From assembly GCA_041686915.1 (NCBI GenBank), contig JAWLDB010000073.1, positions 1-12,062 of the forward strand: a stretch of 12,062 nt of DNA, given 5' to 3'. Positions 6,511 to 12,062 of the stretch are shown here, in pieces. How positions within the stretch are numbered: the first letter of the stretch is position 1; each line of letters starts with the position of its first letter. A program made the position numbers and the translations under genes. Below the pieces are notes generated by a model, which was given only the letters and a program-made list of their open reading frames with translations, made no database searches and was not told the DNA's origin. The stretch comes from JAWLDB01 sp041686915. GTDB taxonomy: Bacteria; Bacillota; UBA994; UBA5500.

Positions 6511-7401
6511 CTACTTTGCTGAGTACTCCACGACATTGTAGATCTTGGTAGGCTTCAATGAACGGTACAAGTAGTTCGCCGGCGCTTCATAGTTTCTGCC
6601 CGTGCGGATGGAAACCCGCTTGTAACCCTCTCTGTGGTATTTCGCAAAGACGTGGGTTAACAGCGCTTTGCTCAAACCCCTTCCCCTGTAGTCGGGAACC
6701 GTTCCAATCGGCTCGAAACCGACCACGCCAGTTCCCTTATCCAACCAGGCTAAGGCAAAGGAGACGCACTCGTTGGTTTTCGTGTCCACTACCAGGAACG
6801 CGCTGTCATTGGAGTAGCTAGGGGACAGTGGCCTTGACGCCATACGGAATGCGCAGGATTCTTCTGTCATGTGCGGTCCATGAAAGACACTGCCTTTGGC
6901 CCTATACACAGTCCGCAGGTCGGTCAGCCCAGCGGCCGTCTTGATGGCAAAGCCCTCGGGGAGGTCGATCGCCTGGGCACAGCCAGTCAGGTCATACTCG
7001 TTTTCGATCCCTACATGCTTGGGACCCGCAAACCCGTGGTCCAAGAGGTGGTTAATGATATCCTGTTGATGCTCGTACACGCCGATCTGTTTGACGCCTC
7101 TCTGTACTAGATTATCCAGGATGAGCGGTACAGCACGGTAGTAGTGTGGATGAACCTGCAGGCTGTATAGTGGCAGGTTTTGCAGGATGTTGAAGGCAAT
7201 TACTTTGCCATCCATCCTCCAAATCAGTGCATTCTGCTCAAAGTAGCTTTCGTCGTCATCGCGTGCAAATCGCCAGTTGTCCAGGTAGTAGAAGAACATG
7301 TTACAGGGCCGCTGTTCCAAACTATATCCCTCAAGCAGCATGTTACGCATGGCAAAGAAGTCAGCGCTCCCGGTAAAATGGCTAACGGTGATTGAGTTCA
7401 T
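6511..7401 (-). CDS. GNAT-family N-acetyltransferase
   Basis: A 296-residue protein from the ATG at 7401, which has GGGGAG eight bases upstream; an in-frame TTG one codon earlier is less well spaced. The C-terminal half is a GNAT fold. The acetyl-CoA pyrophosphate loop reads VPDYRGRGLSKALL at about residues 235-248, preceded by the strand VVGFEPIGTV and followed by the helix LLTHVFAKYHREGY. The ending ANYLYRSLKPTKIYNVVEYS is a typical GNAT C-terminus (Asn, Tyr, then the last strand). The N-terminal 150 residues look like a second, degenerate GNAT-like half (GKVIAFNILQ, then YEHQQDIINHLLDHGF) with no obvious acetyl-CoA loop. The length and two-part layout suggest a tandem GNAT. The substrate cannot be told. 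It stands alone, convergent with trmO. Confidence 0.87.
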   Translation of the reverse strand: MNSITVSHFTGSADFFAMRNMLLEGYSLEQRPCNMFFYYLDNWRFARDDDESYFEQNALIWRMDGKVIAFNILQNLPLYSLQVHPHYYRAVPLILDNLVQRGVKQIGVYEHQQDIINHLLDHGFAGPKHVGIENEYDLTGCAQAIDLPEGFAIKTAAGLTDLRTVYRAKGSVFHGPHMTEESCAFRMASRPLSPSYSNDSAFLVVDTKTNECVSFALAWLDKGTGVVGFEPIGTVPDYRGRGLSKALLTHVFAKYHREGYKRVSIRTGRNYEAPANYLYRSLKPTKIYNVVEYSAK

Positions 7402-7613
7402 CAAGTAATCTCCCCTCTGAAGTCAGCTTTCTGGAGTCCCACGTCTAGCTTATCTCACCTAACAGTCCTGGCAAAGGGACGCTTTCTGGTTGGTAAAGAT
7501 TTTCCCTGGACGGAAGATGCGCTTTGATAGCGCCATGCCTAGAACACGATAGATGGAAACTATAGACAGGAAGTTCTTCTATTCCTACCGAATTGGATGT
7601 GGAGGTGAAGTCT

Positions 7614-8609
7614 ATGGCATTGCCCAAGTGCTTTTCGCCTAAGCTGATCGTGCTAGTACTATTAATGCTAGTTCTGTTTTGCTCCTGTTCTCCGGTCAAG
7701 CCGCCTGTCGATGCCCCCAATTCTGGCGAGCAGCCGACCACGCCTCTAAGTCCTAAACTTGTTGCGATGGAAGCGTCTCGCAGCGAGCTTCAGACGCTAG
7801 GTGAACTGGACATTGTTGAGATGAGGACCTATTTCAGCGGACAGCTGCCTACGTCGTATACCGCCTGTGCTGACATCGCCAAGGCGCTTGAGTGGTTAGA
7901 TAACTGCCATTTTGTCGATCATAGAGAACACTACCCCACAGATATGGTGATCGATGAACAGCCGGAGTTGTTTAGCTTTATTACCTCTGCTGGAGTGCGT
8001 ATGGATTTTACACTCCATGCGAGATACCGTTTCTTCACCTATCGAATTGGAGAGGCACAGTCCGGTGTGTTCATATCTGGAGACGAGTGGGTGGACTCGC
8101 TGTCGGTCGTGCGCGAACTGTACCAGCAGCCAGGTGAAGATGACGTGAGGGCGGTGGCAGCTCAGCTACTGCAGCGCGCAGATGAACTGCAAGGTATCTA
8201 TCTGGGAGATGGGTTGCGACCTGATGTACCAACGGGTGTACCGATAGCTCTTACTGGTACAGAGGCTGATTATTACCCCGTTAGGTCAACACAGTTTAGG
8301 CAGTTAGCCGATCTTGAAGCGTTTGTCCGCTCTACCTATATACCAGAGATCGCCGAACTTATGATCAACCAAGATCGAGATCGAGAAAGACCTCGGTATA
8401 AGGATAAGGAGGGGCGTTTACATGTCGACCTGAACCAAGGCGGTTTGGGACCCTTGTTTTCCCACGACTACGCCACTGTTCATGTACTGGAGCAATCACC
8501 TGCCCACGCAGTAGTGGCAGTAGAACGCCCTGAGATTGAAGGGATTGAAAGGCGTATCCGCAATCTTTACCGGCGAGATGGACGGTGGTTGCTTGGATAT
8601 GGCGATTAG
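7614..8609 (+). CDS. Lipoprotein with an IseA-like C-terminal domain
   Basis: A 331-residue predicted surface lipoprotein. The N-terminus has a short basic stretch, a hydrophobic core (LIVLVLLMLVLF, residues 11-22) and Cys23/Cys25 in FCSCSP, one of which is probably the lipidated residue. A Pro/Thr-rich linker follows to about residue 46. Residues 50-200 are a soluble region I do not recognise. Residues 218-331 (DYYPVRSTQFRQLADLEAF, then KDKEGRLHVDL, then the closing RRDGRWLLGYGD) resemble the IseA / DL-endopeptidase-inhibitor-like domain of Gram-positive lipoproteins, from recalled pattern only. If right, it may modulate cell-wall hydrolases. The ATG at 7614 has GGAGGTGA five bases upstream; an upstream in-frame TTG at 7593 would place that ribosome site inside the gene. 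No clear promoter is visible in 7402-7613, where I see only a short hairpin, GCGCT-N5-AGCGC, at 7519-7533. Confidence 0.75.
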   Translation: MALPKCFSPKLIVLVLLMLVLFCSCSPVKPPVDAPNSGEQPTTPLSPKLVAMEASRSELQTLGELDIVEMRTYFSGQLPTSYTACADIAKALEWLDNCHFVDHREHYPTDMVIDEQPELFSFITSAGVRMDFTLHARYRFFTYRIGEAQSGVFISGDEWVDSLSVVRELYQQPGEDDVRAVAAQLLQRADELQGIYLGDGLRPDVPTGVPIALTGTEADYYPVRSTQFRQLADLEAFVRSTYIPEIAELMINQDRDRERPRYKDKEGRLHVDLNQGGLGPLFSHDYATVHVLEQSPAHAVVAVERPEIEGIERRIRNLYRRDGRWLLGYGD

Positions 8610-8729
8610 GGCTTCTGATGGGCTAACACATTCTGATAGATTGGTTACCTGCTTAGGATTGTCGTCTGAACTAAACGTCAGTACTCCTTGCAGATTCCTG
8701 ACCAGGCGTGCGGAGGGGGGCCATGAGAA

Positions 8730-8751
8730 AAGCCTCTCGGGGGAGGGGCTT
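8730..8751 (-). terminator. Intrinsic terminator downstream of the HExxH protein gene
   Basis: AAGCCTCTC (8730-8738) and GAGGGGCTT (8743-8751) pair over nine positions (one G-T) around GGGG. On the minus strand the stem is followed by TTCTC, a short T-rich tract, so it fits termination of the gene ending at 8840. On the plus strand no T-run follows. The rest of the 8610-8839 gap holds only the palindrome at 8806-8834. Confidence 0.6.
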
Positions 8752-8805
8752 GTAGCGTAAGGTGTATTCATTTGCCTGGCTGTATACTCGCTCAAGAGGG
8801 TAGTG

Positions 8806-8834
8806 TGAAACACGGGGACTGTCCCCGTGTTTCA
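8806..8834. repeat. Perfect 29-bp palindromic repeat, TGAAACACGGGGAC arms
   Basis: TGAAACACGGGGAC (8806-8819), a central T (8820) and GTCCCCGTGTTTCA (8821-8834) form a perfect palindrome with 14-bp arms. This is the best-preserved copy of the family in the window. It begins five bases beyond the stop codon of the minus-strand gene at 8840, so it will fold in that mRNA's 3' end. Confidence 0.9.
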
Positions 8835-8839
8835 TTGTC

Positions 8840-9841
8840 TTACGGCTTGATCCAAACCTGCTCTAACAGCCTCACCACATTCTCGGGGAGCTTGGGAAGG
8901 TCCAAGCGGCCAGCTTCCACGGCCTGGTTATATGTGGTGAAGAACAGAACTGAGTCCCGCATGCAGGCAACCAGCGCATCGCGCCCGAGCACCCGGTCAA
9001 TCGCCTTACACATCTCGGTGCCGAGAGCGTACATACCTGTGTTAAAGAACAAGGATAGGCCGGGTTGCATCTTTTGCTCATCCCAGGTCCCGCTCTCGAT
9101 CAATTCAAAAGCTTCCCCTAGCCAGGCCGCTATCTCAGGTAAGCGCTGTAGAGTCTCAATATATTCCTTGCCGGTTAAGGGATTATTTCTGGCGTAACCT
9201 TCAGAAGTCAAGTAGGTGGCCAGGCCCTCTTCCAATAGGGCCCCTGAGAGCTGGTAGGCTAGGCCCAACAGACCATCTGGCTGAACCGCGCCCCAGCTCT
9301 GTGCCCTGCCCATATGGAATATCTCGTGAGCGATAGTGCTGAACAGCATATCTCTGGGGATGGGTGTCACTTCCGGGTCAGGAAAATCCGCTATATCAAT
9401 AGCCATTGCATTCTCAAGAACTATGGCAGAGCCTCGGGTAGCAGCCATTAAATAGACACATACCGGTTCGTTGAAGGGCTGTGTCAGAAACTGATTGGCG
9501 TTATCAAAGGCCCGGTCGCAGAGCTTCTCAAAGTCCAACTCCAGAATAGCAGCCAAGATGCGCTTAATCTCTTCAGCCCGTCCGGCATTCCGCAACAGGA
9601 TGTCCAGCAATCTGTTCCTGGTCGGTACCTCGGCAGTCTCTGCCCGCTTCAACAGGTTGCGGTATCTCTCCTCGGTGAATCCACCGTGCCTGCTAGCATG
9701 TTCTAGCCAAAACTGGATCCCCGGCGAAGCAATTAGTTGGTCCACCAGTTCTACGGGGACAGGCTCGCGCCGTTCCACGTAAGGGAGAACCGGCAGCATG
9801 CTTTTCACAGCCGACCAGTCCACAGTTACTTTTCGATTCAC
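8840..9841 (-). CDS. Putative zinc-dependent peptidase with HEIFH motif, family unassigned
   Basis: A 333-residue soluble protein from the GTG at 9841, which has AAGGAGGGG eight bases upstream; a longer frame to 9889 would place that site inside the gene. The sequence FSTIAHEIFHMGRAQ carries HExxH (His172, Glu173, His176), and GALLEEGLATYL follows about 28 residues later with Glu204/Glu205, one of which could be the third zinc ligand of a gluzincin-type site. This resembles the DUF5700/DUF2268-like putative Zn peptidases, but I cannot place it firmly. The N-terminal 130 residues are helical and charged (FTEERYRNLLKRAETAEVP, then NAGRAEEIKRILAAILELDF). There is no signal peptide or membrane segment, so it is probably cytoplasmic. 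It is monocistronic, with a palindrome and a terminator-like hairpin downstream. No convincing promoter was seen upstream. Confidence 0.75.
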   Translation of the reverse strand: MNRKVTVDWSAVKSMLPVLPYVERREPVPVELVDQLIASPGIQFWLEHASRHGGFTEERYRNLLKRAETAEVPTRNRLLDILLRNAGRAEEIKRILAAILELDFEKLCDRAFDNANQFLTQPFNEPVCVYLMAATRGSAIVLENAMAIDIADFPDPEVTPIPRDMLFSTIAHEIFHMGRAQSWGAVQPDGLLGLAYQLSGALLEEGLATYLTSEGYARNNPLTGKEYIETLQRLPEIAAWLGEAFELIESGTWDEQKMQPGLSLFFNTGMYALGTEMCKAIDRVLGRDALVACMRDSVLFFTTYNQAVEAGRLDLPKLPENVVRLLEQVWIKP

Positions 9842-10009
9842 GTTTCTTTCCCCTCCTTTGAGGTTTGAGGACACACCCCAACCTGACACAATAACTGAAG
9901 TCCTGGCCTAGTGCCGGTTACTGGGGTCTGAGGAATGTTCCCAATTGGTCCCATGTCTAATCCTTCTTACCATGCTCAATACGACAATTCCTGCTTTTGG
10001 TTGCAGGCG

Positions 10010-10044
10010 TGAGCGGATGGGACAGTCCCATCTGCTCGTTTTTT
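10010..10044 (+). repeat. Palindromic repeat followed by a T-run (terminator-like)
   Basis: TGAGCGGATGGGAC (10010-10023), central A (10024) and GTCCCATCTGCTCG (10025-10038) pair at all but two positions. Six Ts follow at 10039-10044, giving the layout of an intrinsic terminator on the plus strand. No plus-strand gene ends before it. The intergenic stretch 9842-10148 (307 bases) otherwise holds a half copy of the same repeat at 10074-10090 and the ribosome site of the hydrolase gene. Confidence 0.8.
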
Positions 10045-10073
10045 CTTAAGAAGGACACGGCATTACGTTGTAC

Positions 10074-10090
10074 ACAGTCCCAGTGTTTCA
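10074..10090. repeat. Half copy of the palindrome family
   Basis: ACA followed by GTCCCAGTGTTTCA (10077-10090) matches the right half of the TGAAACAC-type copies at 8806 and 11496. The expected left arm at 10062-10075 (ATTACGTTGTACAC) does not pair with it, so the hairpin cannot form fully. It lies 58 bases upstream of the hydrolase start. Confidence 0.55.
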
Positions 10091-10148
10091 CCCGGCAGGT
10101 AACTGAGCCCACGTCAGCGAACTTACCAACAACTAGAGGAGGTGCCTT

Positions 10149-11498
10149 ATGATTGAAGTAAAGGGTATTATACGGTCTATGCAAAGCCTGAGACCGCTAT
10201 ATGAACGAGGAGCTGACCCCGTTGATTTGCGTAAACGCATGCAACACTATGGTGTGCCGGGTGTAAGCGTAACTGTCTTGGATGGAGATACGCAGGAGAC
10301 GGTCAGTTTTGGGGTGAAGCAGGAGGGTGAGGTCGGCAAGATAGACACGCAGACCATGTTCCAGGCTGCGTCTATCAGCAAGCCTATCTTCGCCTTGGCG
10401 CTGATGCGGCTGGTAGAGCAGGGCGCTCTCGACCTCGACGAGGATATATCCAAGTACCTTAAGTCCTTCCGAGTCCCGGCCGTAGGCGACTGGCAGCCGA
10501 AGCTCACCCTTCGCCAGCTGCTTAGCCACCGGGCAGGCCTGACGGTGCACGGTTTCCCAGGGTATCCTGCGGGATCTACAATGCCGAGTCTGCTTCAGAT
10601 ACTGCGCGGCGAAGTTCCAGCCAACACCAAGCCGGTGGTGGTAGACATCCTGCCCGGGCAACAGTTTCGCTACTCCGGTGGGGGAACCACCCTTGCACAG
10701 CTGGTCGTGGAAGAAACACTGGGCAAGCCGCTACCGAAGATTATGGATGAGCTGATTATCAGCCCCCTACGGCTAAAGCATAGTACTTACTGTCNNNNNN
10801 NNNNATCCGCCGCCAGTGGCCATCTGCAGTCCGGCGAGGTGGTGGCAGGGAAGTGGCATAACTATCCCGAGCAGGCTGCCGCCGGCCTCTGGACTACCTC
10901 TAATGATTTGGTGCGCATCGGTAGGGAAGTGCAGGCTGCGCTACGTGGACAGGGCAAGCTGCTGCAGCGGCAGACAGTGGAAGAGATGCTTAAGCCTAAC
11001 TTAACCGACTTCGTACCCATCGCCGATGCAATCGGCATTGGCTTCTTTCTGAATGGCAGTGGCAACGCGGCTCGTTTCCTGCATGGTGGCTCCAACCATG
11101 GCTTCTTGAGCCGGCTAACTATGTATCGCGAAAGTGGAAAAGGATCCGCCATCATGGTCAACTCTGACCGTGGACGCGGCCTGATCTATGAAATTGAGAT
11201 GGCCATCGCTGCAGAGTACGGTTGGTCAGGGTATCTACCGCTACCCGGCTCTAAGCTGGTTGGGACTTACCATAGCAAGCAGGGTCATGTGTTTGAGGTC
11301 CGAGATGACAGTGGATCACTGACGCTAAGCGTAGCGGGCCAACCACCGCTCAAACTCTCCGCCATTGGTACAGCAGAGCACCAGTTTAGCGTGGTTGAAC
11401 TCGGGATAGCTGTACACTTTCAACTGGATGCGTCTCGCCGGGTCACCGGTCTGCGCTTGATGCAGCAACATCGGCTGATTGAGGCAGAACGCGAGTGA
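10149..11498 (+). CDS. Serine hydrolase of the beta-lactamase / penicillin-binding fold, with assembly gap
   Basis: A class C beta-lactamase-type serine hydrolase (family S12-like), 449 residues counting the gap. The nucleophile motif SxxK is SISK at Ser75-Lys78. The second motif is Tyr175 in RYSGGG (YSG in place of YxN), and the third is HGGSNHG at 312-318, where KTG stands in true beta-lactamases. This pattern is usual for esterase- or peptidase-like members rather than antibiotic-hydrolysing enzymes. No signal peptide is visible, so it may be cytoplasmic. Residues from about 368 onward (LVGTYHSKQGHVFEV) form a lipocalin-like beta-rich tail common in these proteins. The ATG has GGAGGTG four bases upstream. 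Ten Ns at 10795-10804 hide residues just after HSTYC. The TGA stop is formed by the start of a palindromic repeat. A deleted second copy lies at 6381-6450. Confidence 0.88.
   Translation: MIEVKGIIRSMQSLRPLYERGADPVDLRKRMQHYGVPGVSVTVLDGDTQETVSFGVKQEGEVGKIDTQTMFQAASISKPIFALALMRLVEQGALDLDEDISKYLKSFRVPAVGDWQPKLTLRQLLSHRAGLTVHGFPGYPAGSTMPSLLQILRGEVPANTKPVVVDILPGQQFRYSGGGTTLAQLVVEETLGKPLPKIMDELIISPLRLKHSTYCXXXXSAASGHLQSGEVVAGKWHNYPEQAAAGLWTTSNDLVRIGREVQAALRGQGKLLQRQTVEEMLKPNLTDFVPIADAIGIGFFLNGSGNAARFLHGGSNHGFLSRLTMYRESGKGSAIMVNSDRGRGLIYEIEMAIAAEYGWSGYLPLPGSKLVGTYHSKQGHVFEVRDDSGSLTLSVAGQPPLKLSAIGTAEHQFSVVELGIAVHFQLDASRRVTGLRLMQQHRLIEAERE
10795..10804. other. Assembly gap (10 Ns) inside the serine hydrolase gene
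   Basis: Ten Ns interrupt the gene after HSTYC and before SAASGHL. The reading frame is the same on both sides, so an intact gene needs a true gap length of one more than a multiple of three. Recalled family members have a few more residues at this loop, so the real gap may be longer than ten bases. Confidence 0.95.
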
Positions 11499-11524
11499 AA
11501 CACGGGGACAGACCCCGCGTTTCA
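11496..11524. repeat. Palindromic repeat supplying the hydrolase stop codon
   Basis: TGAAACACGGGGAC (11496-11509), central A and GACCCCGCGTTTCA (11511-11524) pair at 12 of 14 positions. The left arm is identical to that of the copy at 8806. Its first three bases are the in-frame TGA of the serine hydrolase. The following 11525-11656 stretch shows no further gene or clear promoter. Confidence 0.85.
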
Positions 11525-11656
11525 TGGCTCTCTCAGCTGCACAGAGATAATTTTGGTCTGTACCGCCTATCCCTCTCGTAGTATGTAAACGACAACATTC
11601 CGCACTTGTCACTAGTACAAGCGGTTTGCGCGTTAATTGCCCGGGAGGTGAGAACG

Positions 11657-11779
11657 GTGAGTTGCACCAATTGCAGACACGGCGAATACGACTCCAAGAG
11701 GCAGGACGTTTGGTGCTGTATCTACAGGAAGTGGGTTGGATGTAGCGGCTCTTGCAAGAACTGGGAAGACCGAGACTAG
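11657..11779 (+). CDS. 40-residue six-cysteine protein, possible small zinc-binding protein
   Basis: A GTG start with a strong GGGAGGTGA ribosome site five to seven bases upstream opens a 40-codon frame ending in TAG. The product begins MSCTNCRHGEYDSKRQ and has cysteines at 3, 6, 20, 21, 29 and 33, plus His8 and three Trp (19, 26, 36). CxxC near the start and CxxxC near the end could hold one zinc ion, like a miniature zinc ribbon. A long terminator stem begins 16 bases after the stop, giving a complete small transcription unit. It resembles other short CxxC...CxxW(E) proteins of Bacillota with no known function. No signal peptide is present. The ribosome site, cysteine spacing and terminator together make this a real gene; its role is unknown. 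Confidence 0.8.
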   Translation: MSCTNCRHGEYDSKRQDVWCCIYRKWVGCSGSCKNWEDRD

Positions 11780-11795
11780 CTCGAAGTCACAAGTT

Positions 11796-11825
11796 AGAAA
11801 AGACCCGGATGTCCGGGTCTTTTCT
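11796..11825 (+). terminator. Strong intrinsic terminator of the six-cysteine protein gene
   Basis: AGAAAAGACCCGGA (11796-11809) and TCCGGGTCTTTTCT (11812-11825) are perfectly complementary over 14 positions. The right arm ends in a T-rich stretch and the left begins with As, so it could work on both strands. It lies 16 bases after the six-cysteine gene. Confidence 0.92.
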
Positions 11826-11827
11826 CA

Positions 11828-11839
11828 TGACGAAGGGAC
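11828..11839. repeat. Left-half fragment of the palindrome family
   Basis: TGACGAAGGGAC is the left arm TGAGACGAAGGGAC with two bases missing. No matching right arm follows. It abuts the terminator at 11796-11825. The stretch 11826-12062 has no supportable gene; it contains this fragment and the two further copies listed next. Confidence 0.45.
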
Positions 11840-11972
11840 TTGCATCGATATCATAACTGGGCACTGAGGAACGATACAGAGACGGCTTTGCCTAGTGCTT
11901 TCTTGAGTTGGCTGCTTAGGAAGAATGTAGAGAACGTCAATAAGACGACATGCCCCCTGAGATGCTTGGCAA

Positions 11973-12001
11973 TGACCCGGAAGTACCGTCCCCGTGGGTC
12001 A
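11973..12001. repeat. Degenerate 29-bp member of the palindrome family, TGACCC ends
   Basis: TGACCC at 11973-11978 pairs with GGGTCA at 11996-12001. Between them the right arm GTCCCCGTGGGTCA keeps the family core, while the left arm TGACCCGGAAGTAC matches its partner at 9 of 14 positions. The 29-bp length equals that of the good copies. The pairing extends outward by two bases (AATGACCC with GGGTCATT). Confidence 0.6.
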
Positions 12002-12048
12002 TTAAGGCTGCTCTATCCATAGTTCACCCCATTGTTCTGAGATAGGAC

Positions 12049-12062
12049 TGAGACGAAGGGAC
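12049..12062. repeat. Left arm of a palindrome copy cut by the window edge
   Basis: TGAGACGAAGGGAC is exactly one 14-bp left arm, the reverse complement of bases 63-76 (GTCCCTTCGTCTCA). The rest of the unit would lie just outside the window. Confidence 0.6.

Noticed and set aside
7519..7566. Promoter for the lipoprotein gene (TTGATA ... GATAGA or TATAGA)
   Set aside because: Boxes are weak and the spacing is not right for either pairing.
9929..9959. Further degenerate palindrome copy around GGTCCCATGTCT
   Set aside because: Only the right side resembles the family and the arms do not pair well enough to support it.
11840..12022. 60-residue plus-strand frame at the right end
   Set aside because: No ribosome site, and it is made partly of palindromic repeat sequence.
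1..12062. CRISPR array, tRNA or rRNA gene, complete insertion sequence
   Set aside because: Looked for; no regularly spaced repeats, no cloverleaf with a TTCGANTC-type arm in place, and no transposase frame were found.

Overview
The window looks like a chromosomal segment of a Gram-positive bacterium of the Bacillota, probably a Clostridia-like or related anaerobic lineage. The reasons are strong AGGAGG-type ribosome binding sites in front of nearly every gene, frequent GTG and TTG starts, a PepF-type M3 peptidase, a YtrA-type GntR regulator with its ABC transporter, a canonical sigma-A promoter and a predicted lipoprotein. Base composition appears roughly balanced. I cannot name a genus. The sequence comes from a draft assembly: a run of ten Ns lies inside one gene.

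Layout from left to right. (1) 290-2092 (+): M3-family oligoendopeptidase (pepF-like) with its own terminator. (2) 4981-2214 (-): a four-gene operon of YtrA-type repressor, ABC ATPase, permease A and permease B. It is driven by a near-consensus promoter at 5054-5082 with an inverted repeat over the -10 box. The two permeases are tandem paralogues of identical length. (3) 5216-5596 (+): a broken gene resembling the uncharacterised SF0329 family, with an in-frame TAG and apparently lacking its middle. (4) 5634-6368 (+): trmO, a tRNA modification enzyme. It is followed by a scar of a serine hydrolase gene (6381-6450) that matches two separated pieces of the intact hydrolase at 10149-11498. (5) 6511-7401 (-): GNAT acetyltransferase. 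(6) 7614-8609 (+): lipoprotein with an IseA-like C-terminal part. (7) 8840-9841 (-): protein with an HEIFH metallopeptidase motif. (8) 10149-11498 (+): beta-lactamase-fold serine hydrolase carrying the N gap. (9) 11657-11779 (+): a 40-residue six-cysteine protein with a strong ribosome binding site and a long terminator stem.

The main unifying feature is a family of about ten intergenic palindromes of 29-31 bp with a conserved GGGAC-N-GTCCC core, TGA/TCA ends and variable arms that mostly stay complementary within each copy. They lie between convergent genes, just after stop codons, between two operon genes, and at the right edge of the window; one copy supplies a gene's stop codon. They look like REP/BIME-type or miniature mobile palindromes. 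No transposase lies in the window.

Apart from the transporter operon, the genes look like independent housekeeping or accessory units that change strand often, with signs of duplication and decay. I see no CRISPR array, rRNA, tRNA, complete insertion sequence or obvious defence system. The less-described items are the palindrome family, the autoregulated two-permease transporter, the six-cysteine mini-protein and the unassigned HExxH protein.
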